A stretch of DNA of 64,000 nucleotides from Aeromicrobium ginsengisoli. Its GTDB lineage: Bacteria > Actinomycetota > Actinomycetes > Propionibacteriales > Nocardioidaceae. The stretch is from NCBI RefSeq assembly GCF_004134905.2, contig NZ_SDPQ02000004.1, positions 1 through 64,000 on the forward strand, in the 5' to 3' direction. Under the pieces are notes generated by a model, which saw nothing but the letters and a program-made list of their open reading frames with translations, was not told where the DNA came from and ran no database searches. Each line of letters opens with the position of its first letter. The stretch's first letter is position 1. A program made the position numbers and the translations under genes. Shown piece after piece: positions 7,587-18,177 of the stretch.

Positions 7587-10310
7587 TCAGACGGACTCGC
7601 TCTCGCTCTGGGCCGAATGACCGAGGTAGGCCGCGTGCACTGCAGCATTGTGCTTGATCGCCTCAGGCGTGCCCTCCGCGATGATGCGCCCGAAGTCGAG
7701 CACGACCACCCGATCGGCCGTGCGGAGGACCATCGGTACGTCGTGCTCGATGAGGAGGACCGCGATGCCCCAGTCGTCGGCGAGCCGTCTGATCAGGTGT
7801 CCGAGCTCCAGACGCTCGGTGGTGTCGAGCCCCGCGGCCGGCTCGTCGAGGAGCAGGACGGATGGCCGACCGGCAACAGCGCGGGCTATCGCGACGAGGC
7901 GCCGATCGCCGTACGACAGCTCGACAGGATGTCGTCCGAGCAGCCCGGCAAGGCGAAGCTCGGTGACGGCTGCCACGACCGTGTCGCTCATGACCGGCCG
8001 CCCCGGCCGCACGAGGTCCGTGACGTAGGCCCGGGCATCGTGCTTGTCGGACGCTACGAGCAAGTTCTCCTCGACCGTGAGGTCGTCGAAAAGCTCCAGC
8101 GACTGGAAGGACCTGGTCACCCCGGCTCTTGAGCGGCGATGCGGCGACCACGTCGTGATGTCGTCCTCTCCGAGGCTCACGCGACCCCTGGTGATCCGGT
8201 TGAAGCCCGAGACCGCGTCGATCAGCGTCGTCTTGCCGGCGCCGTTCGGGCCGAGGAGGCCGACGACCTCGCCGGGCCTTAGTGAGAGGGATACGTCGCT
8301 CAGGGCCATGAATCCGCCAAACTGCTGAGTAAGTCCCTCGATCTCGAGAACCAGCGGAGGTACCGTCATCTGCTGGCGCTCATCGTCGGGCGCGTCCGCG
8401 ACGGGACCAGTGGCGTCATCGGTTCGACGGAGTCGACCCAGCGCGGCGGTCGTCATTGCCGACATCCGGTCGACGATGCCGTGCTGGTTGAGGAGCAACG
8501 TGGCGAGCAGCAGTATGCCCGTGGCCAAGGGAAGATAGGCGATGATTTCCGACTCGCCGTTCGTGGCAGCGTCGCCGAACGGCAACACCGCGACTCCCCC
8601 GGCAGCCAGCAGTGCGCCGATCATCGGACCGAATACGTATCCCGACCCGCCGATGACAACGAGCACCAGGAGGCTGATCGAGGCGTCCGGTCTGAAGAGC
8701 TGCTGATAGACGATCGTGCTGTAGCTGAATCCGAGCAGCACTCCTCCGATCCCTGCGATCGCAGCGGCCAACGTGAACGCGTACAACTTGCCCTGGAAGA
8801 CGCTGACGCCGGCAGCGGCGGCGGCCCGCTCGTTGGTACGCACGGCGAGCAGGCGCCGGCCGGCGCGACCACGCCTCAGGTTGGCAACCATGATCGCAAG
8901 GGCAACGAGCGTCACGAAGCAGAGGATCGTGTAGTGGTCAGCATGGGTGATGGGATCGATGTCGATGCCGAAAAGCGTTGGTTCGTTGATCTGGGTCTGC
9001 TCCGCGCCTCCGGTGTAGGAGCTGTTGCTGAACAGCAGCTGGAACAGCGCGAATCCGAGTCCGAACGTCACGACCGCCAGGTTGACGCCACGAGTGCGCA
9101 GAGCAGGCAGCCCGAAGAGAAGCCCCACGAGGGTCGCGACCAGGACACCCGTGGGCAACGCTGCCTCGAGCGGCCAGTCTCGGGCGGCGACGAGGCGTCC
9201 GGCTACGAAGGCTCCCACGCCCCCGATGGCGAACTGGGCAAACGAGAGCTGCCCGGCGTAGCCCGTTAGGACGAGCACCGACAAACCGACAATTGCGAAG
9301 GTCATCGAGACGATCAGCGCCGGGAACCACGACTCCGGCGCCGCTAGCGCCAAGAATGCGAGCCCACCCGCGACGACCGGCACGAGCACCACGGGACGCA
9401 GTCGACCGTTGCCCACGCGTGGCAGCCGGTCGGTCGCGGACCCGCGCACCGGCAAGCCACGGCCGCGCACGATCAGTACCACGATGATGATGAGGAACGG
9501 AATCGCGTCAGCGAATCCGGTCTGGTCGACGTACCGGGTGGCCAAGGACTGAGCGACGCCGATCAGCAGACCTCCGACTAGCACGAGTGGGAACGAGCGG
9601 AACTGGCCGAGCAACGCGGTGGAGAGGCCTCCAATGATGAGCACGCTCATCTGTGTGACCGACATGAAGCCGGTCGACGTTGCCGGGAACAGCGCCCCTG
9701 CCAGTCCGGCGAGCGCGCCACCAAGCCCCCACGTGAGGCTGGCGAGCAGGTCCGGTGACCATCCGAGAGCCGCTGCCGCGCGGGGATCCTCCGCCGCGGC
9801 CGACAGGGCATGGCCGATACGGGTCTTTTCGGAGAGGAGAGTCAGGGCGACAATCAGGACGACTGCGATGCCGGCGAGATACAAGTTCTGCTCGCCGACT
9901 ATGACACCCGAGCGGACCTCAACCGCATCCGACGGCAGGGGCAGGGGAACAGTGCGCTGCTCGGCACCGTACTTGAGGATGATCACCTGTGTCACGATCG
10001 TCAGGACGCCGAGGGTCGCAATGACGCGTGACATCGGACCGGCGGCGCGCAGTGGCCGCATCACCAGAAAATGCACGGCGACACCTACGGCGGCAACGAG
10101 CACCACGGCGGTCACAAGAGCCACCGCGAACGACGCTTCGTAAACCGTCCGCAGCTCAAACACGGTGTACGCGCCGAGGATCGCGAGGCCTCCCTGGGCG
10201 AAATTGATGATGCCGGAGCCCCGATAGACCATCACGAGGCCTGTCGCGAGGATCACGTTGATCGCACCGGTGCCGAGGCCGATCAGGGCAAAGGTCAAGA
10301 GCTCGTTCAC
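7587..10310 (-). CDS. LivH-LivM-LivG triple fusion, ABC importer permease/ATPase
   Basis: This 907-residue single chain combines three components normally made separately. Residues 1-285 are a LivH-type permease (start MNELLTFALIGLG). Residues about 300-610 are a LivM-type permease (AGQLSFAQFAIGGVGAF). Residues about 650-905 are a LivG-type ATPase with Walker A GPNGAGKTT, Q-loop RSFQSLELF, signature LSYGDRR and Walker B LLLDEPAAG. The family imports branched-chain amino acids, amides, urea or other small carboxylates. The substrate cannot be read from sequence, and the catabolic context suggests a carbon source. The GTG start overlaps the livF-like stop. Such fusions occur in Actinobacteria. 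Confidence 0.93.
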   Translation of the reverse strand: MNELLTFALIGLGTGAINVILATGLVMVYRGSGIINFAQGGLAILGAYTVFELRTVYEASFAVALVTAVVLVAAVGVAVHFLVMRPLRAAGPMSRVIATLGVLTIVTQVIILKYGAEQRTVPLPLPSDAVEVRSGVIVGEQNLYLAGIAVVLIVALTLLSEKTRIGHALSAAAEDPRAAAALGWSPDLLASLTWGLGGALAGLAGALFPATSTGFMSVTQMSVLIIGGLSTALLGQFRSFPLVLVGGLLIGVAQSLATRYVDQTGFADAIPFLIIIVVLIVRGRGLPVRGSATDRLPRVGNGRLRPVVLVPVVAGGLAFLALAAPESWFPALIVSMTFAIVGLSVLVLTGYAGQLSFAQFAIGGVGAFVAGRLVAARDWPLEAALPTGVLVATLVGLLFGLPALRTRGVNLAVVTFGLGFALFQLLFSNSSYTGGAEQTQINEPTLFGIDIDPITHADHYTILCFVTLVALAIMVANLRRGRAGRRLLAVRTNERAAAAAGVSVFQGKLYAFTLAAAIAGIGGVLLGFSYSTIVYQQLFRPDASISLLVLVVIGGSGYVFGPMIGALLAAGGVAVLPFGDAATNGESEIIAYLPLATGILLLATLLLNQHGIVDRMSAMTTAALGRLRRTDDATGPVADAPDDERQQMTVPPLVLEIEGLTQQFGGFMALSDVSLSLRPGEVVGLLGPNGAGKTTLIDAVSGFNRITRGRVSLGEDDITTWSPHRRSRAGVTRSFQSLELFDDLTVEENLLVASDKHDARAYVTDLVRPGRPVMSDTVVAAVTELRLAGLLGRHPVELSYGDRRLVAIARAVAGRPSVLLLDEPAAGLDTTERLELGHLIRRLADDWGIAVLLIEHDVPMVLRTADRVVVLDFGRIIAEGTPEAIKHNAAVHAAYLGHSAQSESESV

Positions 10311-11005
10311 AGGTTCCCCGTCAGGTAGTGGCCGGCGATCTCGTCGGCAGAGGCCTGCAGTTCTGCAGCAGTGCCCGACATGACCATGCGGCCGCGGCTG
10401 AGCACGTAGCCCTTGTCGGCGATCGCGAGGGCCTGGCTGACGTGTTGCTCGACGAGCAGGATGGCGACGCCGCGGTCAGCGGCCTCACGCAGCGTGGTGA
10501 GTAGTCGTTGGACGACAAGGGGTGCGAGACCGAGCGAGAGCTCGTCCGCGAGCAGGACACGCGGCTCTCCCGCCAGGATTCGGGCGAGGGCCAGCATCTG
10601 CTGTTGGCCGCCCGAGAGGAGACCGGCCTTCTTTCGCAGATGGGGCTCGAGCTCCGGGAAGTACTCCAGCGCCTTGTCGACGGGGCCGCGGCCGACGGCC
10701 AGGTTCTCCCAGCCCGTCAGCTGCATGAAGACGCAGCGGCCCTCGGTCAGGAAGCCAAGGCCGTGCCGTGCGCGGTGGTCGAGGCCACGGCGCTTGCTGT
10801 TACCGAGCACTTCGATCTCGCCCTCGAACGGGACGAGTTCGCCGGCGATCGTCGAGAGAATAGTGGTCTTGCCGGCACCGTTTGCGCCGACAAGGGCGGC
10901 CATTTCACCAGGAGCGACCCTGAGGTCGACGCCATGGATCGCCGGTGTGGATCCGTATCCTGCCGTGATGCCGGTTGCCCTGATGGCTGCCGAGCTGGCG
11001 GTCAT
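10307..11005 (-). CDS. livF: LivF-type ABC ATPase
   Basis: This 232-residue second ATPase of the importer has Walker A GANGAGKTT, signature LSGGQQQM, Walker B LLADELSLGLAP and H-loop LVEQHV. It is expected to pair with the LivG domain of the fusion protein encoded immediately downstream, whose GTG it overlaps by four bases. GGGAG precedes the ATG. It is separated from the upstream binding-protein gene by a strong hairpin (11035-11072), so its mRNA level may be lower than that of the binding protein. Confidence 0.92.
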   Translation of the reverse strand: MTASSAAIRATGITAGYGSTPAIHGVDLRVAPGEMAALVGANGAGKTTILSTIAGELVPFEGEIEVLGNSKRRGLDHRARHGLGFLTEGRCVFMQLTGWENLAVGRGPVDKALEYFPELEPHLRKKAGLLSGGQQQMLALARILAGEPRVLLADELSLGLAPLVVQRLLTTLREAADRGVAILLVEQHVSQALAIADKGYVLSRGRMVMSGTAAELQASADEIAGHYLTGNL

Positions 11006-11034
11006 GGGAACTCCCTCCCTGGAGCGCGAATGGG

Positions 11035-11072
11035 ACGCGGGTCTGGGACACCGAGACGTCCCAGACCCGCGT
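11035..11072 (-). terminator. Strong intra-operon hairpin between binding protein and livF
   Basis: A perfect 15-bp stem, ACGCGGGTCTGGGAC (11035-11049) with its complement (11058-11072), encloses an 8-nt loop. No U-tract follows on the minus strand. It lies 8 nt after the binding-protein stop, as expected for partial termination or mRNA stabilisation that yields excess binding protein over membrane components. Confidence 0.8.
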
Positions 11073-11079
11073 GAGTGCG

Positions 11080-12279
11080 TCAGCCTCCGAACAGTGGCGA
11101 CAGGTCCTCGAAGTCGCCCTCTTGCACGGGGGTGCCGTCCTTGGCCGTCAGGTAGACGACCTGACGGTTGAACACGCGGTTCAGGCCCGGCACGGCGAAC
11201 TCCTTCGTGAAGTCGGTCGGCGCCATGAGGCCACCTGCGTCGACGTTCGTGGTCTTGGCGAGACCTGCGACGACGGACTCGGCCGTCACCTCGGCCTGAT
11301 CATCGAGCACTGTCTTGAGGACTTGATATGACGCCCATGTGCTTTGGTTGTAGGCACCCGTCCAGTCGACCTTGTCCGACGAGTCCTTCGCTTCCTTCCA
11401 GACGTCTTCGGTCGCGGGCACGAAGTTGACGGCCGTCACGGCACCGTCGAGCGATCCCTGAGCACCCTTGATCGTCGTGTCATTCAGCGCGCCGGCAACG
11501 AGGTAGTAGCGGGACTTGACGCCGACGCTCTTGCCGGCGACCGCGGTCGCGACGATCTGATCGTTCGGCAGGCCGAGGATGGCGCAGTCGACTTCGCCGA
11601 TCTGCTTGGCGACACTGGCGAAATCAGTTGTCGTCGTCGGCACCTTGATGTCCGTGGGCTTGGCTCCGCCGCCGGCTTTGACGCCGTTCGCAATCAACGT
11701 CGCCGCGCTGACGGCGGTCGGGACGTCGTAAAGCACTGTCGCGATGGTCTTGCAACCGTCTTTGGCAGCACGCTGTCCCAGTCCCGCGAATGCCACCGAT
11801 CCGGCGATCAGCGGGTAGGAGTCCTTGCTGGCGAGCTCATCTGCGGAGAATCCGGGAGGGCCGATCCATGGGATGCCTGCCTTCGCGATGATCGGCACGA
11901 TGCTTGCGCCCGACGTGGTGAAGCCGCCGACCACGGCGATGGCCTTCTTTGACACCGCCTGCCGCGCGCAAGCGGCCGCTGTGTTGGGGTCGTTGCCGTC
12001 GTTGCAGGTGATGACCTTGACCTCGTGGCCACCGAGACCGCCGGCCGCGTTGAGCGCCTTGGCGGAGGCCTTGGCAGCTTCCATGATTTCCGGCTGGTTG
12101 ATTGCGGCGGTGTCGACCGGCGCGATCGTCATGACGGTGACCGGTTCGCCGGTGAACTTCACGTCCGACGATGCGTCGTCGGAGTTGTTGTCGTTTCCTC
12201 CGCAGGCCGCGAGCGCCAGCATGCCGCTGACTCCCAGCACGGCGAACCGCGAAGCAAAACTGATGGTGCGTGAACGCAT
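11080..12279 (-). CDS. Periplasmic-type substrate-binding lipoprotein of the Liv importer
   Basis: This 399-residue Leu/Ile/Val-binding-protein-family protein has a signal peptide followed by lipobox LALAAC (lipidated Cys26) and a Gly/Asn/Ser/Asp-rich linker. The periplasmic-binding-protein fold type I core shows AAGGLGGHEVKVI and NDGNDPNTAAACARQ. It delivers substrate to the permease fusion encoded downstream. AGGGAG precedes the ATG. It is the first gene of a three-gene minus-strand operon. The substrate is not deducible. Confidence 0.93.
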   Translation of the reverse strand: MRSRTISFASRFAVLGVSGMLALAACGGNDNNSDDASSDVKFTGEPVTVMTIAPVDTAAINQPEIMEAAKASAKALNAAGGLGGHEVKVITCNDGNDPNTAAACARQAVSKKAIAVVGGFTTSGASIVPIIAKAGIPWIGPPGFSADELASKDSYPLIAGSVAFAGLGQRAAKDGCKTIATVLYDVPTAVSAATLIANGVKAGGGAKPTDIKVPTTTTDFASVAKQIGEVDCAILGLPNDQIVATAVAGKSVGVKSRYYLVAGALNDTTIKGAQGSLDGAVTAVNFVPATEDVWKEAKDSSDKVDWTGAYNQSTWASYQVLKTVLDDQAEVTAESVVAGLAKTTNVDAGGLMAPTDFTKEFAVPGLNRVFNRQVVYLTAKDGTPVQEGDFEDLSPLFGG

Positions 12280-12313
12280 GTACGTCTCCCTCTTCTGTCG
12301 TGGAACCTTCAGT

Positions 12314-12329
12314 TGTGACTCACGTCACG
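12314..12329. promoter_or_regulatory. Crp/GlxR-like box before the Liv operon
   Basis: TGTGACTCACGTCACG matches the TGTGA-N6-TCACA pattern of actinobacterial Crp/GlxR sites at 9 of 10 half-site bases. It lies 35 bp upstream of the binding-protein ATG. An inverted repeat GGAAG-caaga-CTTCC (12368-12382) follows, overlapping CCAT-ct-ATGG (12381-12390). The roles of both are inferred. Confidence 0.5.
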
Positions 12330-12434
12330 GCATCCGGGTCCGCCGCAGCCTATAGGCATTAGTTTTAGGAAGCAAGACTTCCATCTATGGAAATTAGGTT
12401 TGCGTCTACGAGTCAGTGGCAGATCCTCTGTCGA

Positions 12435-14007
<1,573 letters not shown>

Positions 14008-14011
<4 letters not shown>

Positions 14012-16344
14012 GCGTTGACCGCGACGACGGGCGCCCCCTCGTGCAGGACACCGTCCGCAAGGAGCCGTTCGATGCGGTCCTCGCTGAGCCCCAGCACATC
14101 GCGACAAACCTCGCGGGTGTGCTCGCCGACAGCGGGCGCCGGCCCGAGCAACAGTGGCGGCGCGACGCCGTATACCGAAGCGACCGCCTCAGTGGGGAGT
14201 TCGTGATCGAGGACCGGGTGATGCAACGTCGCAAAGGTGCCACGGTGCTGCAGCTGCGGATCGTCGAGCAGCTCGGGCAGACGCACCATCGCCGCGGCGG
14301 GCACACCGGCCTCCTGCAGGCGCTCCATGACCTCGTGGGGGGCGCGGGTCGACGTCCACGCCGTGACGGCATCGTGCAGGTCGCGGTCGGCTCCGGTTCC
14401 GACAACGCCGGCCAGGCGGGCGAGCTCGTCGTCGTCGCGGGCCTCGACCAGGGCCCACTCGTCGTCGCCGTTGCATGGGAAGAGCCCCCCGAACAGCTCA
14501 CGCCCTCGATTACCCGCTGCCACGGCCGACCCGGGCACGAGCGCTTCCTCGACGGCGCGCGCGGCCAGCTGGTGCAGGACGACGTCGGACTGGGCGAGCT
14601 CGATGCGTGCTCCCGACCCAGTGCGGACCGCGCGCAGCAGTGCTGCGGCGGCCACGAGGGCGCCGACCTTGGCGGCGACGTGGTCGGGGAACACCGTGAC
14701 GCCGTCCCAGGACTCGACGTCGCCGGGCGCGTAGCGCCACAGGCTTGTGATGCCGCACGCGGCACGCACGAGCGGCCCGTACCCGAGCCGTTGCGACCAG
14801 GGGCCCTTTGCGCTGAAGGCCGCGCTTTCAACAACGACGATGCGCGGGTTCAAGCGTTTCAGATCCTCATGGCCGATCCCCAGTGAGTGAAGCGTCCCAG
14901 GCTTGAAGTTGGAGAGAACGATGTCACTGGATGCGGCGAGGTCGTGGAAGAGTGTCTGGCCGCCCGTGCTTCGCAGGTCGAGACCCAGGCTCCGTTTGTT
15001 GCGTTGGCCCCACGCGAATGACGCGTTCATGGCCTCGCCGCCGCGCGTCTGCCGGAGGCCGTCGGGGAATGCAAGGCTCTCGACCTTGATGACGTCGGCG
15101 CCGAGGTCGGCAAACATGCGACCGATCTCGGCCCCGAAAACGATGACGCCGAGGTCGAGCACGCGCACGCCCGCGAACGGCAGGGGTGACGGTGACAGCA
15201 ACGATGTCGTGGAGGTCGCGCGCGTAAGCCAGGCCGGCAGTCCAGCAGCGGGTTCGGCGGGCGCGGGGGAGTGGATGCCCAGCCGCTTGCCGTCGAGGTC
15301 GACGCAGCCGACCGGCGTGGGGCACGCCTCGAGCTCGGGCGCAAGATCGGTGGGTGCGATGGTGCCGGCGGTGGTGAAGTGGACGGACGTCAGCGCGTCG
15401 CCGAGGGTCAGAACCTGGGCCAGTGGGACGCCGCGCCGCGCGGCCTCGTCGACGAGGACGGCACCGGGCTGGTCGGCGAACAGGGCCATGATCAGCGGGT
15501 CGATCAGGTCGGCCGCTCGGAAACGCTCGGCGATGCTGTCGTACTTGGGGTCGGCGAGCTCAGTCGGCTCGCCGAGCCACGCGAACATCCCACGCCACTG
15601 CCGCTTGGCCAGCAGGCACAGGCGGACGTAGCCGTCCTTGCAGGGATAGATGGGGTAGGAGTCGGCCGGTGGGCGGCCGCGCCGGAACTTTCCAGACCGG
15701 CCGGCGGCGGCCGATCCCTGCACGCCGAACGCGGGATCGAGCCCGGTGACGACGGCCTCCTGCTGCGCGAGGTCGATGATCTGTCCGGGCCCGCCGCGGC
15801 GCACCGCGATGAGGCCCACGAGGGCGGTCCAGGCGAGCTGGCTCGCGGCCGACGCCGCGGCGATCTCGCCGGGGGGAACCAACGGCACGTCGCCGGGCCG
15901 GCCTGACCTCGACAACGCTCCGCTCAGCGCGAGGAACGTCCGCGAGGTGGCCGACCATTCGCTGCGGGGGCCGGTGCGACCGAACGGGGTCGACACGACG
16001 ACCACCAAATGGGGTGCTGCCGCCAACAGGCGCTCGGGGTCGAGGTGGGCGGCGCTGCTGCGGTCGAGGACCACGATGTCGGCGTCGGCCGAGAAGGCCC
16101 GCAGGGCGTCGAGATCGGCGCGGTTGGCGACGTCGGCGGATCCGGACCGCTTGTTGGCGTTGGACACCGCAAACTCGAGGGAGCGGCCCTTGACGACGGG
16201 TCCGCGCGATCGGGTCGGGGCGCCGCTGAGGGGCTCGACCTTGACGACGTCGGCGCCGAGATCGGCGAGCAGGCGGGTCGCGGCCTCGCCGGCGGCGTCG
16301 GCGACGTCGAGCACGCGGACGTCTGCAAGGGGGAGACTGCTCAC
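14008..16344 (-). CDS. Double-domain class III CoA-transferase (CaiB/BaiF family)
   Basis: This chain of about 778 residues contains two complete family III CoA-transferase units in tandem. The first begins LPLADVRVLDVAD with LLADLGADVVKVEP. The second begins near residue 375 with LPFAGVRVLDLGV and MFADLGADVIKVES. At the position of the family's catalytic Asp, the second unit has AQSD while the first has AQQE, so only the second may be catalytic. It probably transfers CoA between a bulky acid and an acyl-CoA. I prefer the GTG at 16344 (GGGGG upstream) over a TTG at 16365. It leads a minus-strand operon with maoC and the FMN oxidoreductase. Confidence 0.9.
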
Positions 16345-16386
16345 GAGCGCCCCCGGGTGTGACAAGTATGTGACATGCGCATTAAT

Positions 16387-16399
16387 CTAACGGCGATCG
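16387..16399. promoter_or_regulatory. CTAA..TTAG-type operator, site 1
   Basis: CTAACGGCGATCG agrees at 11 of 13 positions with the palindrome CTAACGCCGTTAG seen at 29102. It lies between the divergent CoA-transferase and crotonase genes, 29 bp before the latter. It is inferred to bind the regulator shared by the neighbouring catabolic operons. Confidence 0.55.
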
Positions 16400-16427
16400 G
16401 TTTATTCGTCACCCCTCTGGAGGAAAC

Positions 16428-17372
16428 ATGGTCTCGAGCCCCGACGAGTCGGGCGTGCACGCGCTGCCGGAATCCAGCGGATCCACGGTCTCGTACGGCG
16501 TGACGGGCCGCGTGGCCACGATCGTCCTCGACCGTCCGGACCAGGGCAATGCCATGACGCTCGAGCTCGTCACCGACCTGGTCGACGCCCTCGACCGTGC
16601 CGACGCCGACGACGAGGTCGCCGCAGTCGTCCTGACCGGCCGTGGTCGCCAGTTCTGCCTGGGCGCCGACCTCGGTGAGGGTTTCCACCACGGTGGGCGA
16701 GAGCCGCACCCGCGCCACGTCGCGTTCATCGAGCGCTTCGGCGAGATCAACGGCGTGCCGCGCGACGCCGGGGGAGTCGTGACGCTGCGCATCGCGGCGA
16801 TGCTCAAGCCGATCATCGCCGCGGTGAACGGCGCTGCCGTCGGCGGGGGCGCCTCGATGCTGCTGCCCTGCGACATTCGCGTCGTCGGTCAGTCGTCCCG
16901 TGTCGGCTTCGTGTTCGGGCGCCGCGGGATGTTGACGGAGTCGGCGTCCAGCTGGTTCCTGCCCCGCATCGTGGGCATCTCGCAGGCTGCCGAGTGGGTG
17001 TTGACCGGCCGCCTGATCGGCGCCGACGAGCTGCTGCGCGGGGGGCTCGCCGGGCACGTCGTCGCCGACGACCAGATCCTCGCAAAGGCCTACGAGCTGG
17101 CGAGCGAGATCGCCGACAACACGTCGGCCATCGCCACGGGACTGTCGCGCCAGCTGCTGTGGAGCATGCTTTCAGCCTCGTCCCCGTGGGACGCGCACGG
17201 TGTGGAGTCGGTGGGCGTGTACGACCTGCCGAGCCGCGCCGACGTGCAGGAGGGCGTCGCGTCGTTCCTCGAGAAGCGCGACGCGGCGTTCCCGCTGCGG
17301 GTGCCGCGCGACTACCCCGACTACGGTCCCCGCTGGCCGGCCCGCCCCGAGGGCGACGTCAGTACGAGCTGA
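16428..17372 (+). CDS. Crotonase-family protein with altered active site
   Basis: This 314-residue enoyl-CoA hydratase/isomerase superfamily member has the oxyanion-hole segments RQFCLGADL and AAVNGAAVGGGAS intact. The two hydratase glutamates are not: the GGGCE position reads GGGAS, and the PE position falls in FGRRGML. A Glu in the following LTESASSW may serve instead, as in isomerase-type members. The chain is about 50 residues longer than usual, with a Pro-rich tail ending in YPDYGPRWPARPEG. GGAGGAAAC precedes the ATG. It is convergent with the SDR gene, overlapping by 14 bp. The reaction is not assignable. Confidence 0.87.
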   Translation: MVSSPDESGVHALPESSGSTVSYGVTGRVATIVLDRPDQGNAMTLELVTDLVDALDRADADDEVAAVVLTGRGRQFCLGADLGEGFHHGGREPHPRHVAFIERFGEINGVPRDAGGVVTLRIAAMLKPIIAAVNGAAVGGGASMLLPCDIRVVGQSSRVGFVFGRRGMLTESASSWFLPRIVGISQAAEWVLTGRLIGADELLRGGLAGHVVADDQILAKAYELASEIADNTSAIATGLSRQLLWSMLSASSPWDAHGVESVGVYDLPSRADVQEGVASFLEKRDAAFPLRVPRDYPDYGPRWPARPEGDVSTS

Positions 17373-18120
17373 GGCCGCCGTCGACCACGAGCGTGGTGCC
17401 GGTGACGTAGGTCGACGCGGGGCTCGCGAGGAACAGCATCGCGGCGTCGAGCTCGGCCTGTTCGCCGAAACGTCCCAGCATCGACTGCTCGGCGACCATC
17501 TCGCGCAGGACGTCAGAGGCACCTTCGGTCATCTCGGAGTCGAAGTAGCCGGGGCACAGGGCGTTGACGCGAATGCCGCGCCGGGCGCTCCACTGGCCCG
17601 CGAGGTCCTTGGTCAGGCCGATGACGCCGGCCTTGCTGGCCGCGTAGGACGCCTGTGGGAACCGGGGGGCGACGAGCCCGAGCACGCTGGAGACGTTGAC
17701 GATCGATCCGCCATGGGTCATGTGTGGGGCGCAGGCCTTGGCCATCCAGAACACGCCGTTGAGGTTGACGTCGATGACGCGGCGGAAGTCGTCCGGCGAC
17801 TCCTTGAGCGCCGAGCCGTGGCCGCCCAGGCCGGCGTTGTTGACCAGCGCGTCGATTCGTCCGTGGGCCTCGACGGCGGCGACGGCCGCGCGGTCGCAGT
17901 CCTCGGGCACGCTGACGTCGGCGGCCACGACGGTGATGGCCGAGCCACCGGCTCGGAGGTCGTCGGCCAGCGACTGGAGCCGGTCCTCGCGGCGGGCCAC
18001 GAGAACGACATTCGCGCCGGCGCCCGCGAGCGAGCGGGCGAAGCCGGCCCCCAGCCCGGAGCTGGCTCCTGTCACCACGGCCGTCAGTCCGTCCATGCGG
18101 AACAGGTCGAGCGTTCCCAT
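17359..18120 (-). CDS. SDR-family oxidoreductase
   Basis: This 253-residue classical SDR has GASSGLG (NAD(P) binding), NNAGLGGHG, a catalytic Ser in VNVSS and YAASK. It is expected to oxidise a hydroxyl or reduce a ketone, plausibly a beta-hydroxyacyl-CoA step. It lacks the insertion of the mycofactocin-coupled SDR at 5304. The ATG at 18120 has GAGGAG eight bases upstream; an in-frame ATG at 18138 lacks this. It is divergent from the reductase gene at 18178 across a 57-bp region with an operator. Confidence 0.88.
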   Translation of the reverse strand: MGTLDLFRMDGLTAVVTGASSGLGAGFARSLAGAGANVVLVARREDRLQSLADDLRAGGSAITVVAADVSVPEDCDRAAVAAVEAHGRIDALVNNAGLGGHGSALKESPDDFRRVIDVNLNGVFWMAKACAPHMTHGGSIVNVSSVLGLVAPRFPQASYAASKAGVIGLTKDLAGQWSARRGIRVNALCPGYFDSEMTEGASDVLREMVAEQSMLGRFGEQAELDAAMLFLASPASTYVTGTTLVVDGGLSSY

Positions 18121-18150
18121 CGTGTTCTCCTCGCACATCTCTTTTGAAAT

Positions 18151-18163
18151 CTAAAGACAGTAG
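18151..18163. promoter_or_regulatory. CTAA..TTAG-type operator, site 2
   Basis: CTAAAGACAGTAG sits in the 57-bp gap between the divergent SDR and reductase genes and is preceded by AAT, as at sites 1 and 5. Two positions differ from the palindrome. It could control both genes. The reductase start codon is only 14 bp away, so that transcript may be nearly leaderless. Confidence 0.55.
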
Positions 18164-18177
18164 GTATTCTGCCGTAC

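Noticed and set aside
12359..12399. Tenth CTAA-type operator before the Liv operon
   Set aside because: CATTAGTTTTAGG and AAATTAGG resemble arms of the palindrome but do not form the 13-bp inverted repeat, so I did not add it to the set.
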